DNA of 64,000 nucleotides from Micromonospora sp. MA102 (GCF_025460765.1 NZ_JAMWEG010000001.1:62001-126000); one strand, 5' to 3'. Positions 33,793 through 42,671 are shown, counted from the first letter of the stretch. Numbers and translations: made by a program. The notes: generated by a model from the sequence alone, not told the origin.

Positions 33793-35049
33793 GTGGAGCT
33801 GGACCTGGGGCGGGAGCAGCTGGTGGTGATCGGCGGGTCGTTCGGCTCGCTGCGCTGGTTCGACCAGGAGCTGCCGGCCGGCAGCGTGGTCCTGGTCGAG
33901 GAGCCGGATGTGATCCGCCGCCGCGGCCTGGACCGCTTCGTCGCCGGCCTGTCGATGGTCGCCCGACTGGTGCCGGCCGAGTACCAGACCGGGTTCGACG
34001 CCGACGCCCTGCTCGCCCGGGAGCCCGGCCTCGCCGGCGCCCGGCTGGTCCTGCCCGGCCTGGAGTACGCGGTCGGCGCCGCGGCCCGGCTGGCCGACCG
34101 GCTCGGTCTGCCCGGCGCCGGGGTGGCCGCCGCGGACGTCTTCTCCGACAAGCACCGGATGCGGCAGCTCGCCGACGCCACCGGCCTGGCCAACCCGGCG
34201 TACGAGCTGGTCGAGGACCCGGCGCGGGCGGCGGAGTTCGCCCGCGCGCACGGCGGCCGGTGCGTGCTCAAGCCCACCCGCCGTTCCGGCAGCCTGGGCG
34301 TGCAGCTGGTCACCGACCCGGCGGAGATCGCCGGACGCTGGGCGGCCAGCGCCGCCCCGCCGGAGCCGGCCGAGACGGTCGAGCGTGGCCTGCCCACCGG
34401 GGTACTGGTGGAGGAGCTGCTGGTCGGCTCGGAGCACAGCGTCGAGCTGCTGGTCGCCGAGGGCGAGACGATCTTCGCCAACGTCACGGACAAGCGGATC
34501 GCCGGCGGCCGGTACCCGGTGGAGACCGGGCACACCGTGCCGTCAGGGTTGCCGGGGCCGGCGCAGGGGGCGCTGCGGGACGCGGCGGTCCGGCTCGCCG
34601 CGGCGGCCGGCTTCCGCAGCGGGATGCTGCACAGCGAATGGATCATGGTCGACGGGGTGCCGACGCTTGTCGAGTGCGCCGCCCGGATGCCGGGCGACAT
34701 GATCACCGCGCTGGTCTCGATCGCCTACGAGGCCGACTTCATCGAGGCGTACCTGCGGGTGCTGCGCGGCGAGCGGCCCGCGCTGCGGGCCCGGCCGACC
34801 GGCGCGGCGGCCGTCGAGTTCCTGGTCGCCCCGCCCGGCCGGGTCACCGCGGTGGACGGCCGGCGGGCCGCCCTGCGGGTGCCGGGGGTGCTCGACCTGC
34901 AGATCGAGGCGAAGGTCGGGGACCACGTGCCCGAGCTGCTCTCCTCGGCGCACCGCAGCGGGCACCTGCTGGCCTGGGGCGCCACCCCCACCGAGGCGGA
35001 GGGCGCCGCCCGCAGGGCCGCCGACGAGATCCGGATCACCGTCGGCTGA
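33793..35049 (+). CDS. ATP-grasp domain ligase of unknown substrate
   Basis: A 418-residue ATP-grasp protein. GTG 33793 follows GGGGAGG. The N-terminal preATP-grasp region has LVVIGGSFGSLRWF. Nucleotide-binding segments are GGRCVLKPTRRSGSLGVQLV (the Lys and the Gly/Ser-rich loop), VLVEELLVGSEHSVELLV and metal ligands in LVECAARMPGDM. A C-terminal domain of about 100 residues follows. These features resemble stand-alone amino-acid ligases such as the dipeptide or carboxylate-amine ligases. The neighbours are ribosomal protein and acetyltransferase genes, which give no clue to the substrate. Confidence 0.85.
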   Translation: MELDLGREQLVVIGGSFGSLRWFDQELPAGSVVLVEEPDVIRRRGLDRFVAGLSMVARLVPAEYQTGFDADALLAREPGLAGARLVLPGLEYAVGAAARLADRLGLPGAGVAAADVFSDKHRMRQLADATGLANPAYELVEDPARAAEFARAHGGRCVLKPTRRSGSLGVQLVTDPAEIAGRWAASAAPPEPAETVERGLPTGVLVEELLVGSEHSVELLVAEGETIFANVTDKRIAGGRYPVETGHTVPSGLPGPAQGALRDAAVRLAAAAGFRSGMLHSEWIMVDGVPTLVECAARMPGDMITALVSIAYEADFIEAYLRVLRGERPALRARPTGAAAVEFLVAPPGRVTAVDGRRAALRVPGVLDLQIEAKVGDHVPELLSSAHRSGHLLAWGATPTEAEGAARRAADEIRITVG

Positions 35050-35052
35050 CGG

Positions 35053-35514
35053 TCAGAGGGTGCGGCCGTAGGAGAGGCAGCCCGGGGCGTCCCGGTAGAA
35101 GCCGAAGTTCGGGATCCGCTCGTAGCCGGCCGAGGTGTACATGGCGATCGCCTCGGGCTGCTTGTCGCCGCACTCCAGGATCATCCGCTTGCGGCCGTGG
35201 TCGAGGGCGGACCGCTCGACGGCCGCGAGCACCGCGCGGGCCACGCCCCGGCCCCGGGCGGCCGGCGCCGTGTACATCCGCTTCAGCTCGGCCGTGTCGT
35301 CGCCGTGGCTGCGCCAGCCCCCGCAGCCCACCGGCTCACCGTCGAGGTAGGCGACCAGGAAGGCGCCGGCGGGCGGCTCGAACTCGGCCGCGTCGACCGG
35401 CGTGTCGTCGCCGTTGCCGCCGTACCGCTGGCCGAGGTCGGCCAGGGCCGCCCGGATCAACGCCTGCGACTCGGGCGCGTCGAAGCGCCGCGCCCGGATC
35501 TCGATCTCGCTCAC
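35053..35514 (-). CDS. GNAT-family N-acetyltransferase
   Basis: A 153-residue GNAT enzyme. The acetyl-CoA-binding motif A is ELKRMYTAPAARGRGVARAV, with LAAVERSALDHG as the following helix; motif B is MYTSAGYERIPNFG. GCGGWRSHG is the preceding strand. Close relatives carry names such as GNAT acetyltransferase with CoA pocket ending FYRDAPGCLSYGRTL. TACCCT is seven bases before the GTG start and there is no ribosome site, so the mRNA is probably leaderless. It converges tightly with the ATP-grasp gene (three bases between stops). Substrate unknown. Confidence 0.87.
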   Translation of the reverse strand: MSEIEIRARRFDAPESQALIRAALADLGQRYGGNGDDTPVDAAEFEPPAGAFLVAYLDGEPVGCGGWRSHGDDTAELKRMYTAPAARGRGVARAVLAAVERSALDHGRKRMILECGDKQPEAIAMYTSAGYERIPNFGFYRDAPGCLSYGRTL

Positions 35515-35521
35515 GACATGC

Positions 35522-35527
35522 AGGGTA
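35522..35527 (-). promoter_or_regulatory. Candidate -10 box for leaderless GNAT gene
   Basis: Minus-strand TACCCT lies seven bases before the GTG at 35514. Confidence 0.5.
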
Positions 35528-35577
35528 CGACCGGGATCGGGCCCGCCCGGAGCCCGTTCACCCGCATCGGACGCAGA

Positions 35578-36525
35578 TCACCCCGTGCGGCGGAAGTGGT
35601 CCCAGCCGGCAGGGCCCGCGTACGGCGCGCCGTCCACGGTCACCCCGGCGCCCTCGGTCACCCGCCCGACCGGCCGCCAGCCCTCCGGCAGCGTCGCCGT
35701 CGCCGGGAAGGTCGCGGCCAGGGCGTGGTCGTCGCCCCCGCCGAGGATCCAGGAGTACGGGTCGACGCCGAGCGCCTGCGCCGCGTCGCGCATCTGCCGG
35801 GGCACCTCGAACGCCTCCCGGGTCAGGTCGACGGCCACCCCGCTGGCCTTCGCCACGTGCCCCAGGTCGGCCAGCAGCCCGTCCGACACGTCGATCATGG
35901 CGGTGGCGCCGTGCCGGGCGGCGTCGGGGCCGGCCGCGTACGGGACCTCGGGCCGGCGGAACGCCTCGACCAGCAGCCGCGGCGTGCGGAAGCCCCGGGA
36001 CAGCACCGTGTAGCCGGCCGCCGCCCAGCCGGTGCGCCCCGCGAGCGCCACCACGTCACCCGGGCGGGCGCCGGAGCGCACCACCGGCGGCCGGCCACCC
36101 AGGTCACCGAGGGCGGTCACCGCGACGGTCAGCGTCGGGCTGGCGGACATGTCCCCGCCGACCACGCTCGCGCCCACCAGGGCCGCTTCGGCGCCCAGCC
36201 CGTCGGCCAGCTCCTCGGCCCAGGCCGGGTCGAGGTCGGCCGGCATGCAGAGGGCGACCAGCAGCGCGGTCGGGGTGGCCCCCATGGCCGCGATGTCGGC
36301 CAGGTTGGCCGCCGCCGCCCGGCGGCCCACGTCCCGGGCCCCCGACCAGTCCCGGCGGAAGTGCCGCCCCTCGACCAGCACGTCGGTGGAGGCGACCACC
36401 CGCCGGTCCGGCGCCGCCACCACCGCCCCGTCGTCGCCGGGGCCGAGCAGGACGCTCTCCCCCTGGGCCAACCGGGCCGTCACCCGGTCGATCAGCCCGA
36501 ACTCACCGACACCCGCGACCGTCAT
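35578..36525 (-). CDS. thiL: Thiamine-monophosphate kinase
   Basis: Phosphorylates thiamine monophosphate to the active diphosphate using ATP. ATG 36525 follows GAGGGGA and gives 315 residues. Landmarks are GEFGLIDRVTARL, LLGPGDDGAVV with the acidic Mg-binding pair, ASTDVLVEGRHFRRDW, NLADIAAMGATPTALLVAL, VVGGDMSASPTL and MIDVSDGLLADLGHVA, all standard for ThiL. ILGGGDDHALAATFP is the C-terminal nucleotide loop. It is divergent from the Lrp-type gene, as in other actinobacteria. The other thiamine genes are elsewhere. Confidence 0.95.
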   Translation of the reverse strand: MTVAGVGEFGLIDRVTARLAQGESVLLGPGDDGAVVAAPDRRVVASTDVLVEGRHFRRDWSGARDVGRRAAAANLADIAAMGATPTALLVALCMPADLDPAWAEELADGLGAEAALVGASVVGGDMSASPTLTVAVTALGDLGGRPPVVRSGARPGDVVALAGRTGWAAAGYTVLSRGFRTPRLLVEAFRRPEVPYAAGPDAARHGATAMIDVSDGLLADLGHVAKASGVAVDLTREAFEVPRQMRDAAQALGVDPYSWILGGGDDHALAATFPATATLPEGWRPVGRVTEGAGVTVDGAPYAGPAGWDHFRRTG

Positions 36526-36689
36526 GCCGTCCCCTCGTCGCGCTCTCGACGCTTCCCAGTCCCGCCACCACGGCCCCGACGTGTGCTCGCTCACCGCGTC
36601 GCGCCGACGACCGAGACAGATCAGGGCCGCTCCGTAGGGTAGTTTCACCCTTCGGGCCGCCCCAGGCGGCGACGGACGGAGGTCGAGTC

Positions 36690-36923
36690 GTGGTACAGGC
36701 GTACATCCTCATCCAGACGGAGGTCGGTCGGGCGCGTGACGTGGCCGGTCTGATCGCGGACCTTGCCGGCGTGGTACGCGTCGACGCCGTCACCGGGCCC
36801 TACGACGTGGTCGTCCTCACCGAGGCGAACACCGTCGACGAGCTGGGCAAACTCATCGTCAGCAAGGTGCAGATGGTGCCCGGCATCACCCGCACCCTCA
36901 CGTGTTCGGTGGTGCGGTTGTAA
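36690..36923 (+). CDS. Stand-alone Lrp/AsnC ligand-binding (RAM) domain protein
   Basis: A 77-residue protein beginning GTG 36690, twelve bases after GGAGG. It reads VVQAYILIQTEVGRARDVAG and ends VPGITRTLTCSVVRL, the alpha/beta RAM effector domain of Lrp/AsnC regulators with no DNA-binding HTH. GPYDVVVLTEANTVDELGKL is the loop that binds amino acids in family members. Such stand-alone domains assemble with full Lrp proteins or each other. The gene is conserved beside thiL in actinobacteria and abuts the DUF3515 gene: the TAA is followed directly by the next GTG. Confidence 0.88.
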   Translation: MVQAYILIQTEVGRARDVAGLIADLAGVVRVDAVTGPYDVVVLTEANTVDELGKLIVSKVQMVPGITRTLTCSVVRL

Positions 36924-37538
36924 GTGGAACAGATCACGTCCTCCCCGGCCGCCGAGGAGTCCCGCCCGGCGCGTCGCGACCGGGCGAGCCGCAGCGCGGC
37001 GCTCTGGGCGACCCTCGTCGCGGTACCGGTGACCCTGGCGGTGGCGGGGTTCACCTTCGCCAAGCTGGCCCCGGACTCCCCGACCGCTGCGCCGAGCCCG
37101 TCGGCGAGCGCCGCCCGGCCCCAGTCGACCACGCCGGTCGAGCTGCCGGCCCCCGCCCTGGCCGAGCGCCCGGCCACGGTGTGCCGCGCCCTGGTGTCGC
37201 AGCTCCCGGCGACCGTCCGCGACCTGGCGCAGCGACCGGTCACGGCCGGCCCCGAGCAGAACGCCGCGTACGGCGACCCGGCGCTCACCGTGGCCTGCGG
37301 CGGCACGCCGCCGATCGTGCAGCCCACCGACGAGGTCTGGTCGGTCAACAAGGTCTGCTGGCACGCCGTGCAGGAGGCGGACGCCACCGTGCTGACCACC
37401 GTCGACCGGGAGACCCCGGTGCGGGTGCGGGTCCCGAAGCAGTACGAGCAGCCGCTCCAGTGGGTCACGCCGATCGCCGACGCGGTGGTCGCCTCGGTGC
37501 CCGCCGCGAAGACGGCCCCGTCCGGCTGCTCCGCCTGA
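36924..37538 (+). CDS. DUF3515 membrane-anchored protein
   Basis: A 204-residue protein with no separation from the preceding gene. After a basic stretch (RPARRDRASRS) comes one transmembrane helix (ALWATLVAVPVTLAVAGFTF, about 27-46), then a Ser/Pro/Ala linker, then the DUF3515 domain (about 75-204) with conserved Cys in ATVCRALVSQL, VACGG, VCWHAVQEAD and GCSA. The domain faces outside and probably has disulfides. DUF3515 is widespread in actinobacteria, next to ddl and thiL, and has no known function. A cell-envelope role is suggested by context only. Confidence 0.85.
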   Translation: MEQITSSPAAEESRPARRDRASRSAALWATLVAVPVTLAVAGFTFAKLAPDSPTAAPSPSASAARPQSTTPVELPAPALAERPATVCRALVSQLPATVRDLAQRPVTAGPEQNAAYGDPALTVACGGTPPIVQPTDEVWSVNKVCWHAVQEADATVLTTVDRETPVRVRVPKQYEQPLQWVTPIADAVVASVPAAKTAPSGCSA

Positions 37539-37569
37539 CCGTCGCCGGCCGGTCGCGACGCCGGGGGCG

Positions 37570-38664
37570 TCAGCGGCCGGCGCGGCGCAGGGCCGTGCGG
37601 ATGAGCCGGTTGACCAGCTTCGGATACTCCAGGCCGCTGGCCGCCCACATCCGGGGGAACATCGAGGTCGGGGTGAAGCCCGGCATCGTGTTGATCTCGT
37701 TGAGGTAGACGTCCAGCTCCGGGGTGACGAAGAAGTCGGCCCGGGCCAGTCCGGAGCAGTCCAGCGCGGTGAACGCGCGGGTGGCGTACTCGCGCACCTG
37801 CCGGGTCACCTGGTCGGGCAGGTTCGCCGGGATGTCGTACTCGCAGGCGTCGTCGATGTACTTGGCCTCGAAGTCGTACCAGTCGTGGCCGGAGACCACC
37901 CGCACCTCGGCCAGCACCGACGCCTCCGGGGCGCCGCCGGCCTCGCCCTCCAGCACGCCGCACTCGATCTCCCGGCCCACGATCGCGCCCTCGACGAGCA
38001 CCTTGGTGTCGATCTCGCGGGCGGTGGCGACCGCCGCGTCGAGCTGCGCCCAGTCGTCGACCTTCGTGATGCCGAACGAGGAGCCGGCGCGGGAGGGCTT
38101 CACGAAGACCGGCAGCCCGAGGCGCTCCTTGTCCTCCTCGGTCAGCGTCATCCCGGCGCGCAGCACCACGTACGGGCCGACCGGGATGCCCTCGGCGGCG
38201 CAGAGCTTCTTGGTGAACTCCTTGTCCATGGCGGCGGCCGAGGCGAACACGTTCGCGCCGACGTAGGGGATGTCGGCCATCTCCAGCATGCCCTGGATGG
38301 TGCCGTCCTCGCCGTAGGCGCCGTGCAGCACCGGGAAGACCACGTCCACGTCGGCCAGCGCCACGGGGCCCTGGGCCGGGTCGAGCACCAGGAGGCCGCC
38401 CACGGCCGGGTCGGCGCGCAGCACCAGCTCGGCGCCGGAGCCGGCGGTGATCTCGGGGAGCTTGCGGTCGGCGATGGCGAGCTGGGCGGGGTCGCCGCTG
38501 GCCAGCACCCACTGGCCCTGCCGGGTGATGCCGACCGGCACGACCTCGAACTCGTCCGGGTCGAGGGCGGCCAGCACGCTGCCGGCGCTCACGCAGGAGA
38601 TGCCGTGCTCCGGGCTGCGGCCGCCGAAGACGATCGCCACGCGGGTCTTGCCTGGGGTGGTCAC
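37570..38664 (-). CDS. ddl: D-alanine--D-alanine ligase
   Basis: Makes the D-Ala-D-Ala peptidoglycan precursor. GTG 38664 with GAGGTG upstream gives 364 residues. The N-terminal [19 protein letters not shown], central [33 protein letters not shown] and C-terminal [11 protein letters not shown] are Ddl motifs. The active-site segment [11 protein letters not shown] retains the Tyr typical of D-Ala-D-Ala rather than the changes seen in D-Ala-D-Lac ligases, so this copy does not itself imply glycopeptide resistance. It converges on the DUF3515 gene. Confidence 0.95.
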   Translation of the reverse strand: MTTPGKTRVAIVFGGRSPEHGISCVSAGSVLAALDPDEFEVVPVGITRQGQWVLASGDPAQLAIADRKLPEITAGSGAELVLRADPAVGGLLVLDPAQGPVALADVDVVFPVLHGAYGEDGTIQGMLEMADIPYVGANVFASAAAMDKEFTKKLCAAEGIPVGPYVVLRAGMTLTEEDKERLGLPVFVKPSRAGSSFGITKVDDWAQLDAAVATAREIDTKVLVEGAIVGREIECGVLEGEAGGAPEASVLAEVRVVSGHDWYDFEAKYIDDACEYDIPANLPDQVTRQVREYATRAFTALDCSGLARADFFVTPELDVYLNEINTMPGFTPTSMFPRMWAASGLEYPKLVNRLIRTALRRAGR

Positions 38665-38942
38665 TCCGGGTCACCTCTTCGTCCACGACTGCGGCTGCCG
38701 TGCTCGCCGGGGGCGCTCACCCGCTTGACCTTACTGTGCGTGGCGAGCGTCGGTGGTGGATACCCGGGGAGACGACGCAGCGGACGGCAACCGGTCAGCA
38801 GAGCATATACGGGGAGTAACCGGATGCGTGCGGTCGAGGCGTGCCGGAGGCGGTGTGCCCGGGCGGCCGGTGGCGGGACCTGCCACCGACCGCCCGGCTC
38901 CCCGCCCCCGTCACCGCGTCCCGGGGGCGGGCCCGGTTCAGC

Positions 38943-39164
38943 TCACTGGTCCGCGGTCCGCCGGCGGCCGACCGCGATGACCTTCACCCGCTGCCGGCCG
39001 GCGCGGACCATGCCCAGCGCCATGAAGGCGCCGGCGATCCGGTCCGCCGCCTCGCGGGTGGTCGCGCCGACGACCTGCCGGCGCCGCTCGGGGCTGGTCC
39101 GCTCGTTGCGCCAGATGCCGTCGAGGGGGCGCACGTCGGTGAGGACCACGAGGAAGCGGGTCAT
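38943..39164 (-). CDS. Small basic hypothetical protein, 73 residues
   Basis: ATG 39164 opens a 73-residue frame: a beta-strand start MTRFLVVLTDVRPLDGIWRN, a helix-rich centre (RRRQVVGATTREAADRIAGA) and a basic end (KVIAVGRRRTADQ). It looks like a compact alpha/beta protein. No strong ribosome site is visible, although GGTGGGCGG lies close by. It is divergent from the XRE-DUF397 pair. I do not recognise the family. Composition and codon pattern look genuine rather than shadow. Confidence 0.5.
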   Translation of the reverse strand: MTRFLVVLTDVRPLDGIWRNERTSPERRRQVVGATTREAADRIAGAFMALGMVRAGRQRVKVIAVGRRRTADQ

Positions 39165-39437
39165 CGCCGCCCACCCCCGTCGGCGGGGTGGCAGGCCGTC
39201 ACCGTCATCGCGATCCCTCCCCGTCTGGCGTCCGGTACGGGCACGCGGCGATCGGGTCGTGGGGGAGTAAAACCCGATCACCGCGCGCCCCATCCCCTCC
39301 GGTCGCTCACCACCACCGTCGCCACGACAACCGGCGGTGAGGACGCCGTCACAGATTGACAGGTGTGCACGCGTGAATGCAACTCTCATCGGATTTCTCT
39401 CATGCCCAAGCTCCCGTTGATGTGCGACCATCGATGC

Positions 39438-40283
39438 ATGGCGCCGAAGACCGCCCGGGCCCGACGGCTCGGCATCGCCCTGCGGACCCACCGGGAGGCC
39501 GCCGGCCTCACCCTGGAGGCCGCCGCCGACGAGATCAACAGCACCCGCAGCACCCTGTCCCGCTACGAGAACGCGCAGACACTGGTCAACCCGGCCACCG
39601 TGCGGGCGCTGCTCACCCTCTACGGGGTGGGGCCCGACGAGATCGCCGGGGCCGTGCAGCTCGCCAAGGACGCCCGCAAGCCCGGCTGGTGGGTCTCCTA
39701 CTCGTACCTGCTCGACCGGCGGACCATCGACTTCATCGCCCTGGAGGCGGAGGCCACCGGCATCGCCAACTTCGAGCCGTCGGTGGTACCGGGCCTGCTC
39801 CAGACCGCCGACTACATCCGTGGGGTGATGCGCGGCGGCCCGCACACCCTCAGCGACGAGCAGGTGGAGCAGCGGGTCAAGCTGCGGCTCGACCGCCAGC
39901 AACGGCTCATGGGTGACGATCCGCCGATCCTCGACGCCATCATCGACGAGGGGGCGCTGCTGCGGCCGGTCGGCGACCGCACCGTGATGGGAGGCCAGCT
40001 CCAGCACCTGCTGAAGATGGCCGAACTACCCAACATCACGGTGCAGGTGATCCCCCTCTCCGCCGGATACCACCGGGGGACGCGGGGGTCGCTGCACATT
40101 CTGGAGTTCGCCGATCCGGAGGATCCGATCATCGCCTCGGTGGAGACCGTCGCCGGGCAGATGGTGCTGGACCGTCCGGGCGACCTGCGCACCTGCACCA
40201 AGATCATGGAGCACCTGCGGACCGTGGCGCTGAGCCCGGCGGCCAGCCGGGACGAGCTGCTCCGCCTGCTGAACGAGAGGTAG
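39438..40283 (+). CDS. XRE-family regulator with DUF5753 domain
   Basis: A 281-residue regulator. ATG 39438 begins MAPKTARARRLGIALRTHRE; an upstream in-frame ATG would add 25 atypical residues. The N-terminal HTH (about 10-65) reads AAGLTLEAAADEINSTRSTLSRYE. The DUF5753 domain follows, with FIALEAEATGIANFEPSVVPGLLQTADY, LDRQQRLMGDDPP and SLHILEFADPEDP. Such regulators control antibiotic production and development in Streptomyces and are nearly always paired with a DUF397 protein, as here, five bases downstream. Confidence 0.93.
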   Translation: MAPKTARARRLGIALRTHREAAGLTLEAAADEINSTRSTLSRYENAQTLVNPATVRALLTLYGVGPDEIAGAVQLAKDARKPGWWVSYSYLLDRRTIDFIALEAEATGIANFEPSVVPGLLQTADYIRGVMRGGPHTLSDEQVEQRVKLRLDRQQRLMGDDPPILDAIIDEGALLRPVGDRTVMGGQLQHLLKMAELPNITVQVIPLSAGYHRGTRGSLHILEFADPEDPIIASVETVAGQMVLDRPGDLRTCTKIMEHLRTVALSPAASRDELLRLLNER

Positions 40284-40288
40284 AGAGC

Positions 40289-40489
40289 ATGAACGGCACG
40301 AACAGCCCGCGCCCGCCGGCGACCGGCTGGCGCAAGAGCAGCCACAGTGGCGACGAGGGCGCGTGCGTCGAGATGGCGCCGCTGCCGGAGGCGGTCGCGG
40401 TCCGCGACTCCAAGGACCCGGCCGGCCCGGTGCTGGTCTTCCCGCCGGCCGCGTGGGCGGCCTTCACCGGCGCACCACCGCGCCCCTGA
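40289..40489 (+). CDS. DUF397 protein, partner of the XRE regulator
   Basis: A 66-residue DUF397 protein: WRKSSHSGDEGACVEMAP and VAVRDSKDPAGPVLVFPPAAW are the two diagnostic blocks. It starts at ATG 40289 with GAGGTAGAGAG overlapping the end of the XRE gene. XRE/DUF397 pairs behave like regulator and anti-regulator, and in Streptomyces the small partner modulates its neighbour's DNA binding. This pair is short, complete and likely functional. Confidence 0.93.
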   Translation: MNGTNSPRPPATGWRKSSHSGDEGACVEMAPLPEAVAVRDSKDPAGPVLVFPPAAWAAFTGAPPRP

Positions 40490-40541
40490 TCCGCCGGTCG
40501 GCGGCGCCGCGGCACGGGCCTCGGGCCGGCGACTGCGCGGC

Positions 40542-41594
40542 TCAGCCGGCGACCAGCGGACCGGCGGCGGCCCCGCCGCGGACCGCCTCCAGCGCCGCGA
40601 TGGCCACCCCGCGCGCACCGGCCATGTCCCGGTCGGGCACCAGCGCGAAGGTGGCCACCGCGCGCTGCTCGGCGCGGAGCACGGTGTGCTCCCGCACGGT
40701 GGCCAGGAACCAGTCGCGGAACTCCGGCGCCGCCTCCACCACCCCACCACCCACGAAGTACGCGTGCGGGTCGGTGAAGTTGGCCGCGATGGTGAAGAGC
40801 CGGCCCAGCGCCATGGCCTGCTGCGTGAAGACCTCGCGGGCCAGCGCGTCGCCCCGCTCGCCGTAGCCGCGGACCAGCCTCGCCGCCCGACCCGGCTCCT
40901 CCTGAGCCAGCGGGTGCCCCGGGAACCGGCCCAGCCAGTAGGGCAGCAGGTGGTTCGCGATGGCGGTGAGCGAGGCGACGCTCTCCGCGTCGCCGGCGAA
41001 GCCGCAGGCGCAGACCGGCACCGGCTGGCCCGGCCCGAGCAGCCCGTCGAGGGGGATGTGCACGTGCCCGAACTCGCCGGCCATGCCGGCCGCCCCGCCG
41101 ACCACCCGGCCGCTCTCCACCACACCGCCGCCGAGCCCGGTGCCGACGATCGCGGCGACCGAGGAACGGGCCATCGCGTCCGCGCCGAAGTGCACGTGGT
41201 GCGCGTAGAGGGCCGCCGCGTTGCCGTCGTTGGCGTAGACCACCGGCAGGCCGAGCCGGTGCTCCAGCGCGCCGCGCACGTCGTAGCCGCGCCACGCCGG
41301 CTGGGAGAAGTTGGTCGAGCCGCGCGAGGAGATCACCCCGGTGGCGCTGGCCGGGCCGGGGGTGTCCAGCCCGACCGCGCGGACCAGCTCGCGGGGCACG
41401 CCGGTCAGCGCCAGCACGCCGTCGAGCGCCCGGGCGAGGGCCTCGATCGCGGGGTCCGGGCCGGCCTGGACCTCGCTCGGGATCTCCACCAGCCCGTCCA
41501 CCAGGAACCGGCCGTCGACCGTCAGCACGGTGGCGTTGTTGCTCGTGCCGCCGTTGTCCAGCCCCACCACCACCGGCACACCCGCGCTGCCCAC
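40542..41594 (-). CDS. ROK-family sugar kinase with altered zinc motif
   Basis: A 350-residue ROK protein. GTG 41594 is eight bases after GGGAGG. The ATP-binding motif is GLDNGGTSNNATVL near the N-terminus; sugar-binding residues lie in YANDGNAAALYAHH and GMAGEFGHVHIP, and IVGTGLGGGVV is the second phosphate loop. The usual CxCGxxGCxE zinc site reads CACGFAGDAES, so the third Cys is Asp. The lack of an N-terminal HTH argues for a kinase (glucokinase or N-acetylsugar kinase) rather than a ROK repressor. Natural substrate unknown. Confidence 0.87.
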   Translation of the reverse strand: MGSAGVPVVVGLDNGGTSNNATVLTVDGRFLVDGLVEIPSEVQAGPDPAIEALARALDGVLALTGVPRELVRAVGLDTPGPASATGVISSRGSTNFSQPAWRGYDVRGALEHRLGLPVVYANDGNAAALYAHHVHFGADAMARSSVAAIVGTGLGGGVVESGRVVGGAAGMAGEFGHVHIPLDGLLGPGQPVPVCACGFAGDAESVASLTAIANHLLPYWLGRFPGHPLAQEEPGRAARLVRGYGERGDALAREVFTQQAMALGRLFTIAANFTDPHAYFVGGGVVEAAPEFRDWFLATVREHTVLRAEQRAVATFALVPDRDMAGARGVAIAALEAVRGGAAAGPLVAG

Positions 41595-41707
41595 CGCCAC
41601 CGCCTCCCGCCGAGTCTGACCCGAGGCTAGTTCGCGCCGGGGCGTCCCGCCACGGTCGCGCCACCCCGCCCGCCCGGTCTCCGCGCGGGGCGGGGTCGGG
41701 CGACGTC

Positions 41708-42499
41708 TCACCCGGGACGGCGGGCGGTGACGGCGGTGGCCTCCAGGTCGTCGTCGTGCACCACGGACGGGTCGAGGCCGGCGTCGGCCATGATCCCGCA
41801 GAGCGTCCCGGCCTGGCCGGCGCTCACCTCCACCGCCAGGTGCCCGCCGGGGGCCAGCCACTCGGCCGCGCCGGCGGCCACCCGGCGCAGCACGGCCAGC
41901 CCGTCCGCGCCGCCGTCCAGCGCAACCGGGGCCTCGTGCAGCCGCGCCTCCGCCGGCAGCATGGCCACGGCGCCGCTCGGCACGTACGGTGCGTTCGCCA
42001 CCACCAGGTCCAGCCGCCCCCGCCACCGCACCGGCACCGGGGCGAACAGGTCGCCCTGGTAGACCGGTACGCCCAGCGGGGCCAGGTTGCGCCGGGCGCA
42101 GGTCACCGCGGCCGGGTCGACGTCGGCGGCGGCCAGCCAGCGGGGCGCCACCCGGCCGTGCAGCACCAGCGCGGCGGCCCCGGAGCCGCAGCAGAGGTCG
42201 AGCACGGCGGGCGCCGGTCCGGCCACCGCCGCGGCGGCGGCGACCAGCAGGGCGGTCCGCCCGCGGGGTACGAACACCCCAGGGTCGACGGCGACCCGCA
42301 GGCCGCAGAACTCGGCCCAGCCGAGCAGGTGCTCCAGCGGCAGTCCGGCGACCCGGCGGTCGACCAGGTCGGTCAGCGCCTCGGCCGACCCGGCGGCGGC
42401 GATCAGCAGTTCCGCCTCGTCCTCGGCGAAGACGCAGCCGGCGGCGCGCAGCCGGCGGACGAGGGCGGGACGGTCGGGAGAGAACAGGGTGGGTGGCAT
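41708..42499 (-). CDS. PrmC/HemK-related protein-glutamine methyltransferase
   Basis: A 263-residue SAM-dependent methyltransferase. The helical N-terminal domain is followed by VFVPRGRTALLVAAAAAV, SAM motif I VLDLCCGSGAAALVLHG, acidic strand LAAADVDPAAVTCARRNLA and the catalytic motif NAPYVPSGAV. The motif is NAPY rather than the NPPY of PrmC, as in the TIGR03704 'putative protein N5-glutamine methyltransferase' group. It probably methylates a Gln in a translation factor or another protein, but the target is not known. It lies on its own between a ROK kinase and a PLP lyase. Confidence 0.85.
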   Translation of the reverse strand: MPPTLFSPDRPALVRRLRAAGCVFAEDEAELLIAAAGSAEALTDLVDRRVAGLPLEHLLGWAEFCGLRVAVDPGVFVPRGRTALLVAAAAAVAGPAPAVLDLCCGSGAAALVLHGRVAPRWLAAADVDPAAVTCARRNLAPLGVPVYQGDLFAPVPVRWRGRLDLVVANAPYVPSGAVAMLPAEARLHEAPVALDGGADGLAVLRRVAAGAAEWLAPGGHLAVEVSAGQAGTLCGIMADAGLDPSVVHDDDLEATAVTARRPG

Positions 42500-42618
42500 G
42501 GCAGGCCTTTCGGGAACGCTCGTCGGCGCTCCCGGCGTCGCCCTAACCCTGGGGCGACGCGGACTCGGAGGGAGCGCCGGTCCTCTGCTGGTGGATCGGT
42601 CTCACCTCCTCCGGTCGG

Positions 42619-42632
42619 GGCCCGCGCGGGCC
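42619..42632. terminator. Small perfect palindrome after the PLP lyase gene
   Basis: GGCCCGCGCGGGCC is self-complementary and lies about 40 bases past the lyase stop on the minus strand. It might act as a terminator; it is too short to be sure. Confidence 0.3.
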
Positions 42633-42671
42633 GCTGCTGTCCGTCACCTTAGCGGAGCCGGCCGGCACGCG

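Noticed and set aside
37570..38664. Glycopeptide-resistance type ligase
   Set aside because: The segment WYDFEAKY retains the D-Ala-D-Ala type Tyr; no vanH or vanX neighbours.
41708..42499. Damaged PrmC active site (NAPY instead of NPPY)
   Set aside because: NAPY is normal for the PrmC-related TIGR03704 group, so it is not an inactivating change.
42500..42671. Possible SAM or cobalamin riboswitch near the PLP lyase
   Set aside because: The gap lies after the lyase gene, not before it, and shows only one short palindrome with no riboswitch-like core.
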